From Nemertoderma westbladi (Eukaryota; Xenacoelomorpha; Nemertodermatida; Nemertodermatidae), in NCBI GenBank assembly GCA_032718475.1, contig JAUCBJ010005441.1, positions 1-64,000 on the forward strand: DNA of 64,000 bases, written 5' to 3'. Below, in pieces: positions 45,904-57,759 of this stretch. Position numbers and translations under genes: made by a program. The notes under the pieces are model-generated. The model saw nothing but the letters and a program-made list of their open reading frames with translations, had not been told where the DNA came from and made no database searches. Position 1 is the stretch's first letter, and each line of letters begins with the position of its first letter.

Positions 45904-46525
45904 TATTTCATTCGTGATTGGCTAAAACATGGGTGACATATTTTCAAAGATGAGGCGCAAATTCGCGATTGGCTAAAAGATGGGTGGCAATTATTCGAAG
46001 ATGAGGCGCAAATTCGTGATTGGTTAAAAGATGGGTGACAATTATTAAAAGATGAGGCGCAAATTCGCGATTGGCTAAAATATGAGTACAAAATTGCAAG
46101 GTTTTCCGAATTAAGGGTGTACTCATTTTAAAATGAGAACATAATTCTTTGAATTAGTGACTCTCATAAAAATATGAGTACAAAATTAAAGGATTTTCCG
46201 AATTAATGGTGTACTCATTTTAAAATGAGAACATAATACACTGAATTAGTGACTCTTATAAAAATATGAGTACAAAATTAAAGGATTTTCCGAATTAATG
46301 GTGTACTCATTTTAAAATGAGAACATAATTCTTTGAATTAGTGACTCTTATAAAAATATGAGTACAAAATTGAAAGATGTTCCGAATTAATGGTGTACTC
46401 ATTTTAAAATGAGAACATAATTCTTTGAATTAGTGACTCTTATAAAAATATGAGTACAAAATTATTTTCCTTAAAAAATATGAGTAAATAATAAAATGGG
46501 GTTTTAATACTAAAAGTATGCCATA
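45904..46525 (-). repeat. Right TIR with 92-bp and 51-bp subrepeats
   Basis: Inverse of the left TIR, with the same two subrepeat families in mirrored order. It has fewer 51-bp units than the left arm. Confidence 0.85.
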
Positions 46526-46632
46526 CTACTAAACCCCGATTAGTCGGATTACAGTACATTGTTAATCCCATGCTAGTTCAAATGGACTGAATTCAACTCA
46601 AATACTCCCACGCCTGTAGAGCGTGGTGATGT

Positions 46633-49600
46633 GAGCTTAACTGATCCCGCTCTGGTTCAACCGTTCGTCAAATTAACTGCTCCCTCACTGGTTCAACGGG
46701 TCGTCAACTTAACTGCTCCCTCACTGGTTCAACCGTTCGTTAACTTAACTGCTCCCTCACTTTTCCAACGGATCGTCAACTTAGCTGCTCCCACACTTGT
46801 TCAACGGGTCGTTAACTTATCTGCTCCCTCACTGGTTCAACGGCTCGTCAACTTAACTGCTCCCTCACTGGTTCAACGGGTCGATAACTTAACTGCTCCC
46901 TCACTGGTTCAACGGGTCGTCAACTTAGCTGCTCCCTCACTTGTTCAACGGGTCGTCAACTTAACTGCTCCCTCACTGGTTCAACGGGTCGTTAACTTAG
47001 CTGCTCCCTCACTTGTTCAACGGGTCGTCAACTTAACTGCTCCCTCACTAGTTCAACGGGTCGATAACTTAACTGCTCCCTCACTGGTTCAACGGGTCGT
47101 CAACTTAGCTGCTCCCTCACTTGTTCAACGGGTCGATAACTTAACTGCTCCCTCACTGGTTCAACGGGTCGTCAACTTAGCTGCTCCCTCACTTGTTCAA
47201 CGGGTCGTCAACTTAACTGCTCCCTCACTAGTTCAACGGGTCGTCAACGTAACTGCTCCCTCACTGGTTCAACGGATCGTTAACTTAACTGCTCCCTCAC
47301 TGGTTCAACGCGTCGTCAACTTAGCTGCTCCCTCACTTGTTCAACGGGTCGTCAACTTAACTGCTCCCTCACTGGTTCAACGGGTCGTCAACGTAACTGC
47401 TCCCTCACTGGTTCAACGGATCGTTAACTTAACTGCTCCCTCACTGGTTCAACGCGTCGTCAACTTAGCTGCTCCCTCACTTGTTCAACGGGTCGTCAAC
47501 TTAACTGCTCCCTCACTGGTTCAACGGCTCGTCAACTTAACTGCTCCCTCACTGGTTCAACGGGTCGATAACTTAACTGCTCCCTCACTGGTTCAACGGG
47601 TCGTCAACTTAGCTGCTCCCTCACTTGTTCAACGGGTCGTCAACTTAACTGCTCCCTCACTGGTTCAACCGTTCGTTAACTTAACTGCTCCCTCACTGGT
47701 TCAACGGGTTGTTAACTTAGCTGCTCCCTCACTTGTTCAACGGGTCGTCAACTTAACTGCTCCCTCACTAGTTCAACGGGTCGATAACTTAACTGCTCCC
47801 TCACTGGTTCAACGGGTCGTCAACTTAGCTGCTCCCTCACTTGTTCAACGGGTCGTCAACTTAACTGCTCCCTCACTGGTTCAACCGTTCGTTAACTTAA
47901 CTGCTCCCTCACTGGTTCAACGGGTTGTTAACTTAGCTGCTCCCTCACTTGTTCAACGGGTCGTCAACTTAACTGCTCCCTCACTAGTTCAACGGGTCGA
48001 TAACTTAACTGCTCCCTCACTGGATCAACGGGTCGTCAACTTAGCTGCTCCCTCACTAGTTCAACGGGTCGATAACTTAACTGCTCCCTCACTGGATCAA
48101 CGGGTCGTCAACTTAGCTGCTCCCTCACTGGTTCAACGGGTCGATAACTTAACTGCTCCCTCACTGGTTCAACGGGTCGATAACTTAACTGCTCCCTCAC
48201 TGGTTCAACGGGTCGTCAACTTAACTGCCCCCTCACTGGTTCAACGGGTCGTCAACTTAACTGCTCCCTCACTGGTTCAACGGGTCGATAACGTAACTGC
48301 TCCCTCACTGGTTCAACGGATCGTTAACTTAACTGCTCCCTCACTGGTTCAACGCGTCGTTAACTTAACTGCTCCCTCACTGGTTCAACGGGTCGTCAAC
48401 TTAACTGCTCCCTCACTGGTTCAACGGGTCGATAACTTAACTGCTCCCTCACTGGTTCAACGGGTCGTCAACTTAACTGCTCCCTCACTGGTTCAACGGG
48501 TCGTCAACTTAACTGCTCCCTCACTGGTTCAACGGGTCGTCAACTTAACTGCTCCCTCACTGGTTCAACGGGTCGTCAACTTAACTGCTCCCTCACTGGT
48601 TCAACTGGTCGTTAACATAACTGCTCCCTCACTGGTTCAACGGGTCGTTAACTTAACTGCTCCCTCACTGGTTCAACGCGTCGTTAACTTAACTGCTCCC
48701 TCACTGGTTCAACGGGTCGTTAACTTAACTGCTCCCTCACTGGTTCAACGCGTCGTTAACTTAACTGCTCCCTCACTGGTTCAACGGGTCGTTAACTTAA
48801 CTGCTCCCTCACTGGTTCAACGCGTCGTTAACTTAACTGCTCCCTCACTGGTTCAACGGGTCGTTAACTTAACTGCTCCCTCACTGGTTCAACGCGTCGT
48901 TAACTTAACTGCTCCCTCACTGGTTCAACGGGTCGTTAACTTAACTGCTCCCTCACTGGTTCAACGCGTCGTTAACTTAACTGCTCCCTCACTGGTTCAA
49001 CGGGTCGTTAACTTAACTGCTCCCTCACTGGTTCAACGGGTCGTCAACTTAACTGCTCCCTCACTGGTTCAACGGGTCGTCAACTTAACTGCTCCCTCAC
49101 TGGTTCAACTGGTCGTTAACATAACTGCTCCCTCACTGGTTCAACGGGTCGTTAACTTAACTGCTCCCTCACTGGTTCAACGCGTCGTTAACTTAACTGC
49201 TCCCTCACTGGTTCAACGGGTCGTTAACTTAACTGCTCCCTCACTGGTTCAACGGGTCGTCAACTTAACTGCTCCCTCACTGGTTCAACGGGTCGTTAAC
49301 TTAACTGCTCCCTCACTGGTTCAACGCGTCGTTAACTTAACTGCTCCCTCACTAGTTCAACGGGTCGATAACTTAACTGCTCCCTCACTAGTTCAACGGG
49401 TCGTCAACTTAACTGCTCCCTCACTGGTTCAACGGGTCGTCAACTTAACTGCTCCCTCACTTATCGGGTCGTCAACTTAACTGCTCCCTCACTGGTTCAA
49501 CGGGTCGATAACGTAACTGCTCCCTCACTAGTTCAACGGGTCGTCAACTTAACTGCTCCCTCAGTGGTTCAACGGGTCGATAACTTAACTGCTCCCTCAC

Positions 49601-50710
49601 TTATCGGGTCGTCAACTTAACTGCTCCCTCACTGGTTCAACGGGTCGTCAACTTAACTGCTCCCTCACTGGTTCAACGGATCGTTAACTTAACTGCTCCC
49701 TCACTGGTTCAACGGGTCGTCAACTTAACTGCTCCCTCACTTATCGGGTCGTCAACTTAACTGCTCCCTCACTGGTTCAACGGGTCGTCAACTTAACTGC
49801 TCCCTCACTGGTTCAACGGATCGTTAACTTAACTGCTCCCTCACTGGTTCAACGCGTCGTTAACTTAACTGCTCCCTCACTGGTGTAACGGGTCGATAAT
49901 TTAACTGCTCCCTCACTGGTTCACCGGGTCGTTAACTTAACTGCTCCCTCACTGGTTCAACGGGTCGATAACTTAACTGCTCCCTCACTTATCGGGTCGT
50001 CAACTTAACTGCTCCCTCACTGGTTCAACGGGTCGATAACCTAACTGCTCCCTCACTGGTTCAACTGGTCGTTAACTTAACTGCTCCCTCACTGGTTCAA
50101 CGGGTCGTTAAATTAACTGCTCCGTCACTGGTTCAACTGGTCGTTAAATTAACTGCTCCCTCACTGGTTCAACTGGTCGTTAACATAACTGCTCCCTCAC
50201 TGATCGGGTCGTCAACTTAACTGCTCCCTCACTGGTTCAACGGGTCGATAACGTAACTGCTCCCTCACTAGTTCAACGGGTCGTCAACTTAACTGCTCCC
50301 TCACTGGTTCAACGGGTCGATAACTTAACTGCTCCCTCACTGGTTCAACGGGTCGTCAACTTAACTGCCCCCTCACTGGTTCAACGGGTCGTCAACTTAA
50401 CTGCTCCCTCACTGGTTCATCGGGTCGATAACTTAACTGCTCCCTCACTTATCGGGTCGTCAACTTAACTGCTCCCTCACTGGTTCAACGGGTCGATAAC
50501 TTAACTGCTCCCTCACTGGTTCAACGGGTCGTCAACTTAACTGCTCCCTCACTGGTTCAACGGGTCGTTAAATTAACTGCTCCCTCATTGGTTCAACGAG
50601 TCGTTAACTTAACTGCTATCTACCTGGTTCAACGGGTCGTCAACTTAACTGCTCCCTCACTGGTACAACGGGTCGTCAACTTAACTGCTCCCTCACTGGT
50701 TCAACGTGTT
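46633..50710 (+). repeat. 36-bp minisatellite array, about 110 units
   Basis: Unit TCAACTTAACTGCTCCCTCA plus CTGGTTCAACGGGTCG (36 bp). Variants such as GTTAAC for GTCAAC and GCGTCG for GGGTCG form long alternating blocks (clear at 48600-49000), evidence of higher-order duplication. A shortened unit with CTTATCGGGTCG recurs from 49460. One frame (APSLVQRVVNLT) is open for 949 codons because the unit is a multiple of three. It has no domain and no exon-like border, so satellite is the better reading. Confidence 0.95.
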
Positions 50711-52925
50711 GTTTTACGAGTTTAACGAGTTGTATCGTGATCAGCGACTTTGGAAACCTGTATAGCTTCAGAATTACCAAAGGCAAAACCAAGGCAAAAT
50801 TTAACAGTTTATAATTTTGTGTTACTCGTAATTTTCATTCTGGGGCACCAGAATAGCACCAGAATTTGTTTTGCATTTACCAGAAATATATGTATGACTA
50901 GTTTCATCGTGATCAGCGACCTCGAAATCCCGTATACCATCAAAATTGTAATTTTTGAGCCAAGATCTATAAAAATTCTAAACCGTCACGGCGAGATATT
51001 GCACAGAATTGTTGTCGTTCACCCGAACTTCTTACAGCATCAAATCGATATATAAGCATCTCCACTAAAAATGATACATCTAATTTATAATGCCATCAGG
51101 TCAAGGGTGTTCTGCCAAGAAGCCGACACATAATTAATTGTTCAAAAGATTCTGCGTTGAAGGCGGCGTAAAACTATTCATTCTACTACTTGGAGTAAAT
51201 CTATAAGCTCTAAATCGATCATTGTGTGTTTCCAATGAGCCTAATCCTGACCCGGTGGATTAATTATTTAGAATAATAGTTTTTGTTGATTTGCCTATCA
51301 CACATTTACCATTAACTTCTCCCACGTTAGTTCATCGTGACTTGGGCACCGTTCAAGTGAAAATTTGGTTATAATCATACCCAACAGATTCCTACAAAAT
51401 GTAAATCGGAGTGTCAGTGTGTTACATTTATTTGTTCTTATGGTCTCCTTCAAACGATAGAATTTTAGTCAATAGTCTCACTGTGGTGTATTGAAGAGTC
51501 TCAACACAATGTACTGCAGTGCTGTCATCATTACGTCTTTCATTATGGCATTCCTTGCAAACCTCCACCGGCTCTTCCACTGAATCCTGAACACGCTTCC
51601 AACTGTTGGGTACAAGTAATGAGAGTTCAGTGCAGCTCAGTGCCAAATAATGTTACACACATGGAGTATTAATTAACATCAGGAGATCTGACGAGAATTT
51701 CTCTAGTTTTAAGAATAGTCTCGTAGGGGTACTCTAGAACGCCTTGGAATCAACAATGGCGGACAGTTTTTGGTGTAAATTGAGTAATATTGTTTGGTAA
51801 TATAATAATATTATATTACTAGACTATTCTTAAAACTAGAGAAGTTCTCGTCAGGTCTCCTGATGTTAATTAATATAAAATCGTCTTCTTCATGTTATGA
51901 AGAAGTACAATGATTGATTATAATATTATTGAGGTATATTTATTAGTCACTATTATTTTATATTTCCTTTAAGTTTGCTAAGTTTACTGCATACTGCATT
52001 CCCTTTGGGCTGCGTTGTTATATTTTGCCTCACAATTTGTAGTTCAGTAATAATAACAATAAAAAAGTTAGATTTGTGTTTGGTTAGGATCCTCTGGGTT
52101 GGAGAAATATTCGTAAGATTAAATATCCCACACTAAAGGTTCCTTAGGGAATCTTAATGCGCTAATAAAATATAATATATTCTTATGAATAGTTTAATAT
52201 CTCGTATTTATTAAATATTACTTCGTTGCCAGAATAATATTAAATAATTACTATAGACAAAATAACCGAACATTTATGCTAATTGCTGTAGAGTTTCATT
52301 GGATGAACTTTGTTGATACTACTGTATATGAACATAATATTCCTCATATAATCTTTACATTATTCAATTAAGATTCGAATCTTAGCCGCCTAGGCATACC
52401 ATTAATTTATTCAAACAATAATTACTTGTGTTGTTATGTTGTGAAGTAAATTACATGCAGAAAAATTATTACTGTTTTCTTCAATGGCATAAAATCTTGG
52501 AATATATGTCATAGTAGCCTACACACATACTAATTAACAGGTGTTAAGACTTTAGATAGTGATCCCACTTCATTGCGCTACTTAAAATATAATAAAGGAG
52601 ACTTTTAGAACCCGGGGACTTTAGGCAGTAGTACAGTACATGCATTGGGTAAGTGGTGTGTGAGGTTGTTTTTATGTTAGGGTTTGTAGACCAAGAACAA
52701 ACCATAATTAAAATTGTCCTGTAATTGGCATTTATTGCCATAAATAACTTAAAATGGTAACTAAATTATATTAATTTTATACATAGTTTAATCTACGCAT
52801 GCACTCTCCTGTTAATCTCCCGTTTAAGTACATTCTATTTGTGGAAATTCCGAATAAGTAAATATACTATTCCTCAGGCAGAACTTGTAACCCCACCAGC
52901 TGTTGTGGGGAGGTGTCTGGGTTGC
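50711..52925. other. Intergenic, no gene seen
   Basis: AT-rich DNA with no coding support. It contains one small foldback repeat (51669-51876) and nothing else I recognise. Confidence 0.45.
51669..51876. repeat. Foldback MITE of about 208 bp
   Basis: TTAATTAACATCAGGAGA (51669) and its inverse TCCTGATGTTAATTAA (ending 51874) bound arms of about 50 bp sharing TCTCTAGTTTTAAGAATAGT. TTAA at both ends may be the target site. Confidence 0.65.
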
Positions 52926-52959
52926 CTAATGCTGAGTTGTGGTGTCTGGTTCACCTGTT

Positions 52960-53150
52960 GTTGGGAGGTGTCTGATTTGGTGTTGAACCAGTGAGGGAGC
53001 AATTAAGCTCGCATCCCGTTGAACCAGCGTGGGATAAGTTAAGCTCGGATCCCGTTGAACAAGCTTGGGAGCAGTTAAGCACATGTTCCGTTGAACTAAT
53101 GTGGGAGCAGTTAAGCTCACATCCCGTTGAACTAATGTGGGAGCAAGTCT
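52960..53150 (-). repeat. Degenerate inverted island of the 36-bp minisatellite
   Basis: About five diverged 36-bp units in the opposite orientation to the main array (words GTTGAACCAGTGAGGGAGCA, TTAAGCTCGCATCCC). A further decayed trace lies at 53715-53795. Confidence 0.75.
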
Positions 53151-53189
53151 GTTTTTTTGTAATTTTTCATTCAAAAAATGGGGAAATAT

Positions 53190-53701
53190 TATTAAATTAA
53201 GAAAATTGCTTGAAATTGAAGCTTATGAAATTACCTTTCATATAAAGCTAAAATTGCAAAAAACGGTTATGAAATGGCGGAGGAGTAATATTTTTCGTAC
53301 GAAAAGTATTATTCTGAGATAAGCGCCTTCGAATTTCAAACCTCCCCGCGCAAAACTACCTGTATGGGGTTTGGTTGGTTAATAATGTCTGGCAGGAAGG
53401 AAGCACACCACCAAGCTAAAATTTTATTAATGGGGGTTTTCGGGGTCGCTGATTTCATTTCCGATGTCAGTTTTAATATTTGGTGGAATATAGTCTGTCC
53501 GTCTGTCGGTTGTCTGTCTGTCGTTCTTACATTTTGACAGGCAGATTGGCAGACAGATTTTCCACGATAACTCGAGAACTAAAATAGATCTCTCTAAGTA
53601 GTTTTCAGATTTGAAATCTCCATTAAATTCTGCTCTATATGCAATAAAAACAAATCACTAACATTTTTAGCGAGGAGGAAGGGGGGGGGGGGGGGGGGGG
53701 G
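53190..53701 (+). repeat. Dispersed G-tract repeat element
   Basis: AAATGGCGGAGGAGTA (53272) matches 21270. The TCTGTCCGTCTGTC block and AACTCGAGAACTAAAATAGA match 21900-22060 in inverse. It ends in a G21 tract (53681-53701). Confidence 0.65.
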
Positions 53702-54149
53702 CTACCCCACCTTAAGTTGACTAACGATTGAACCAGAGTGGAGAAGTTATGCTAACGTGCCGTTGAACAAATTGAAGGAGCCGGCTGAGCTCGAGTGTCG
53801 TATTTTTTTTGGTTTGAACATTTAATATTAATTTATTACCAAGCCGGGGAAAAGAATCGGTTTACAAAAGTGGGCATTTAACCAATTGAATAAACGATAT
53901 CGTTATTCGACATACAGTATATGATGGGAAAGGAGTGTATGAATTAGCGAACGAAGCAGGTGTCAGCAGCTTCAGTAAGCTCTTTACTAGCATTGTCTGA
54001 TAGGGCAGAACGCGTCGGAGACCCAAACATGCACATACGAAATTATTACTAGTATATGTAATATTACGGCTGCATTGCAGCTGTACATTGAGATGCTGTT
54101 GGCTTAACAAAATATTTTATGCCACCACAATGCAATCCACAAACGACAT

Positions 54150-54430
54150 GCTGTAATGCAGCGTGCATTAAGAGGGCTACGTAGGCTTAACGAGAAAATT
54201 GCGCCGCCACAACTCCTTATCCCCCATGATTTGCGCGAGATTATCCGCATCTTCAAGGCCAGTATCCTTTAGGAGAAGTCTTAAGAGATTGCCATCCAGA
54301 GATTTGGTGTCCTCAGTTCGGGGGGATATATAGGAGTACTGGTTCTACTCTAAATAATCGATCCTTAATTTTCCGACGCATTTTATGTGAATTACAAATC
54401 CTGGACAACCTTTCCTTACTTTTTCGGAGG
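54150..54430 (-). pseudogene. RTE-like element remnant (copy 4, internally deleted)
   Basis: The minus strand carries the RTE C-terminal and tail sequence (CCCATGATTTGCGCGAG, CTTCAAGGCCAGT) joined to a more upstream part (CCATCCAGAGATTTGGTGTC, as at 105-130 and 60010). The section between is deleted. Confidence 0.65.
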
Positions 54431-55042
54431 TCATCAAAATAAGCATTACTTTAGATTGGAAACTGAAAACATATTTTACCAAAAGTATATGAAACGTGTC
54501 ATCAAATATATAGGAAGATCAGATATATTCAAGTATACATGATTGATCCAATAATTTATCAATATGTAATCATGATATATAATCAATGAACTAACAATTC
54601 ACCAAATTTAAATTTTGAGTGATTACAAGTAAAGTATGGTAGTAGTGAGTGGTACATCATTTAGGTAGAAAAACTCATTGTTTCCATGATGAGCTTCTAA
54701 ATCTGAAAACAGCTTCTCAATAGCTCTTTTATTATTCGAGCTAACAAATTTTCAATTTGTGAAACATATTGAAATTACTATTAATGCATATAACGACAAT
54801 TGAGATATCTTGAAATATTTATTTGTAAAATTGACTACTGTACAATCAAAATTATACCCAAAACCGACAACGTTTGAAAGGCTGTGAGTGCTAAATATAA
54901 GAGTTGTCCAAAAGTAGGCTTCAGAGATCAGAGATTACAAACTGATTTACTATAATTTATTTAAAACGTGATTATAGCCAAATACGTCATGTTCCTCAAA
55001 ATAATATTATTTATTTTATAAGTTTCTTGTGAAATTTGCAAA
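54431..55042. other. Upstream flank of the sulfotransferase gene
   Basis: AT-rich DNA with no coding support. No clear TATA box at a convincing distance from the start. Confidence 0.35.
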
Positions 55043-56065
55043 ATGAGTGAGGAACTCTCTGATAGTATTTGGGTGGAAGAAATTAATGAAAAAGTCAATC
55101 AGGATTTTACAGATAAACAGACCTGTTTTGTCGACGGATTTGTTAGATTTAAACCTAGTGGACAGATACTACCTAGAAGCATGATATCGCTTCAAAAGGG
55201 GTTGTTTGAGTGGCCTGTGAAAGAGGACGATATATTTGTATGTTCCTTTCCTAAATGTGGTTCAACTTGGAGTCAAGAAATGATTTGGAACGTTATGAAT
55301 GACGCTGACACAGATGCCGCTAAGCAGACGAATCTTCTAATTAGAGTACCGTACTTGGAGATGTCTGGAATACTTGGCGCATTCGGAGACTTCTCTGAGT
55401 ACTACAGATATCTCAAATGCGACGATGATGCCAGAATGTTCTCTTCATCACTGGATCAAGCTGCTTCACAACCATCTCCTCGGATCATAAAGACGCATCT
55501 TTCAGTCGATATGCTACCCTACCAATTCCACGAGAAGCATCCCAAAATGGTTTATGTTGCTCGAAACCCCCGAGATACATGCGTTTCTTTTTATCACCAC
55601 TGGAAAATCTACCACGGCTACACAGGTTCTTGGGACATATTCTTTGACGCTTTCGTGGGAGATGTTTGTGGATTACACACTCCTTTCTTTCAGCATGTCC
55701 TTGGATACTGGCGAATCCGAGACAGAAAAAATGTCTTGTTTATTACCTACGAAGACATGAAACAGGATCTAACCGGGATAATTAAAAAGACGGCAAACTT
55801 CTTAGGGAAACGATTGTCAGATGACCAAGTTAGGAAACTAGTTAGTCATCTCTCATTTGACAGCATGAAGGCCAATAAATCTGTGAATAATGAAGGCGAT
55901 ATTGCGGATGTGAAAAAGGCGCTTGGAACAGAAGCTACGGATTTCATTAGGAAAGGGAAAATTGGGGATTGGAAAAATTACATGAGCCAAAAACAAATCG
56001 AAAGAATGAGGGAATGGGAGGAGATGAATTTGAAAGACTCGGGCTTGGAGTTTGTTTATAAATAG
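55043..56065 (+). CDS. Cytosolic sulfotransferase (SULT family)
   Basis: A 340-residue enzyme of the PAPS-dependent sulfotransferase family, which transfers a sulfonate group to small alcohols, phenols, steroids or amines in the cytosol. Visible: the 5'-phosphosulfate loop FPKCGSTW (K71), the catalytic histidine in KTHLSVDMLP (H152), the 3'-phosphate site YVARNPRDTCVSFYHHW (R174, S182), and the C-terminal RKGKIGDWKNYM (303-314). No signal peptide or membrane segment, which argues against a Golgi enzyme. It is somewhat longer than mammalian SULT1 (about 295) because of the N-terminus. The coding region has no intron. Start: first ATG in frame, context GCAAAATGA. Substrate cannot be told from sequence. 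Confidence 0.93.
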   Translation: MSEELSDSIWVEEINEKVNQDFTDKQTCFVDGFVRFKPSGQILPRSMISLQKGLFEWPVKEDDIFVCSFPKCGSTWSQEMIWNVMNDADTDAAKQTNLLIRVPYLEMSGILGAFGDFSEYYRYLKCDDDARMFSSSLDQAASQPSPRIIKTHLSVDMLPYQFHEKHPKMVYVARNPRDTCVSFYHHWKIYHGYTGSWDIFFDAFVGDVCGLHTPFFQHVLGYWRIRDRKNVLFITYEDMKQDLTGIIKKTANFLGKRLSDDQVRKLVSHLSFDSMKANKSVNNEGDIADVKKALGTEATDFIRKGKIGDWKNYMSQKQIERMREWEEMNLKDSGLEFVYK

Positions 56066-56209
56066 TTCTACTGTAGATTGAAACAATTGTATTTATAACT
56101 AGTTCTAGACTCATATAAATTTTATTTTATATTCTATTGTGGATTCTAATCTATTAACTTTAAATGAATTTTTCTTATCTCTAGAATTGTAAACCCTTTA
56201 AGCATTAGA

Positions 56210-56215
56210 ATTAAA
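56210..56215 (+). terminator. Candidate polyadenylation signal for the sulfotransferase
   Basis: ATTAAA, a common variant signal, about 145 bases past the stop. Confidence 0.35.
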
Positions 56216-56379
56216 ACCAACGTATCTTAAAACCAAAATTGAAATATTTTTAATATTTTATAATAATTTTTAATTCTAACCATAGCAACAGAGCTTACCG
56301 GTTCGCCTTCCACTCCGACTCCACTCACACCTACCACTACCAGCACACTAAAGCACCTCTAAAAACTAACCAGCTAACC

Positions 56380-56985
56380 ATGGCGTTTACCGGCACCCTA
56401 AAGCCCCCTAAACTCGTACCTCTCGACCAGAGCGAGTCCATCAACTCCTGCGAGGTGAGGCGCTACTCCCTTGCCTAACTTGAGCTAATCCCTTGCGCTC
56501 CAGCCACACTTTTACACCCTCACCACCCCTGGCGCTACGTGGTTGTGTCACTCTCGCGCTATCCCCCTCCGCGTTTCACTGATGACCCAGATGCTGTTGT
56601 TGCTGCTTCTCGCCACACCACCATACAAAAGATTGCCATCCTTGAGTTGATGCTCGGCCAGGTGGCGAACTACGCCCCATAATCGCCAGGAATTCTATAA
56701 TAAGTGACTCCTCTTCCCTCCTGTCCGTATAGAAGGCAATCCGCCTCCATTATGGCTCCCAGGCCACCGGTGGACACTTCCTCTCATTCAGCGAGATAGC
56801 CCTCCAGCACGAGGAACGTCCAGAGGACTTATTCCAACGCCTCTCCGCCTTCATTGACAATAACCTTCTGCGTCAGGATGGAGGCATTTCCCACCACGGC
56901 CTTACTTCCTGACGAGGACGAGAAACTCTCCCCATCCCTCGAAAACTTCGTCGTCCTAATCTGGCTACGATTGATTGACGGCTGA
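56380..56985 (+). pseudogene. Gag-like region of the gypsy-like element
   Basis: ATG at 56380 opens MAFTGTLKPPKLVPLDQSES, then stops interrupt. Later pieces in other frames include [39 protein letters not shown] and LENFVVLIWLRLI, typical of Gag of this group. At least three frame breaks. Confidence 0.6.
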
Positions 56986-57427
56986 TTGCGGTGCCGAATC
57001 CCACTTAAGCTCTCATGAATCCACCATGCGGCTTGGCGTACCGATAACCCAAGGATCACTTCAGGTTCCCACCACCTCTGATAGCTCATCTATGGGCAAA
57101 GTTGTTGGTGACACGTACTTTGACCTTTCGTACGACGGCCTTAAACTCTCGTTCTGCAGTTTCGTTGTTGACAGCCTCAGAGTTTCCCTACTCTCCTGCA
57201 TGCTGTTCCTCACAACGAATGATGTCACCATCTGCCCCATGCAATCTATGGTTTCTTTCTACGATAGCCGATCCATCCGGTGTCCATCTGTAAGTCCTAC
57301 CCAACCTGCAGTCCACTCAATTCAAGTTCTCCGTGCCCCAACACAGTCTTCCATCGTGTTACCAGGTGATTATCTCACATTAACCATTCCCTCCCACCTG
57401 TCAGATGCTCAGCTCAAGCCCTCCTAA
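56975..57427 (+). pseudogene. Aspartic protease region of the gypsy-like element
   Basis: The frame is open for 150 codons. The active-site triplet reads DCG (DCGAESHLSSHE) where retropepsins have DSG or DTG, so the catalytic context is altered. MRLGVPI follows, as in the family. Confidence 0.6.
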
Positions 57428-57759
57428 TCTCACCCCACACACCCCGCGCCCAGTTTTGTGACCACACCTCCCATCCGTGTTTTGCCCCCTTGGAGCTCCA
57501 ATCCAGTAACTGCTTAATCTCCATCCCTAATTCTTCCCACAATTCTGTCTTTATCCAGTGCAACTCCCACGTGGGCAGTGCACTCTCTACTGCAGTCGCT
57601 CCCACTGCTTTACCCTCCCAGTACCTTCCATGCCCTGAAATCCGTTCCGTTACCCTGATTACCCTGGCTACAATGGTTCTGCTGGACCATTCCAAGCCGT
57701 TGTTGATGTTTCCCCGATATTGCCCCCTCAATACATATTCCCCAGTACGCTTGTGATTG

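Larger units (their letters stand above)
40568..46525. mobile_element. 5.96-kb TIR transposon encoding a HECT protein and a DDE integrase-like transposase
   Basis: The ends are TATGGCATACTTTTAGTATT and its complement, flanked by the 6-bp duplication CTACTA (40562-40567 and 46526-46531). The TIRs are long (about 620-670 bp). Each has about four 92-bp units carrying the palindrome CTCATTTTAAAATGAG, then 51-bp units with AATTTGCGCCTCATCTT (four on the left, fewer on the right). Inside are two convergent genes: the HECT gene on + and the spliced transposase on -. The 6-bp duplication and integrase-type transposase recall the IS3EU group of eukaryotic DNA transposons; that name is from memory and unverified. 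Confidence 0.88.

Noticed and set aside
46631-49480. 949-codon plus-strand frame in the 36-bp array as a repeat protein
   Set aside because: Same reason: the unit is a multiple of three. No signal peptide, domain or splice border is seen, and shortened units break the frame after 49460.
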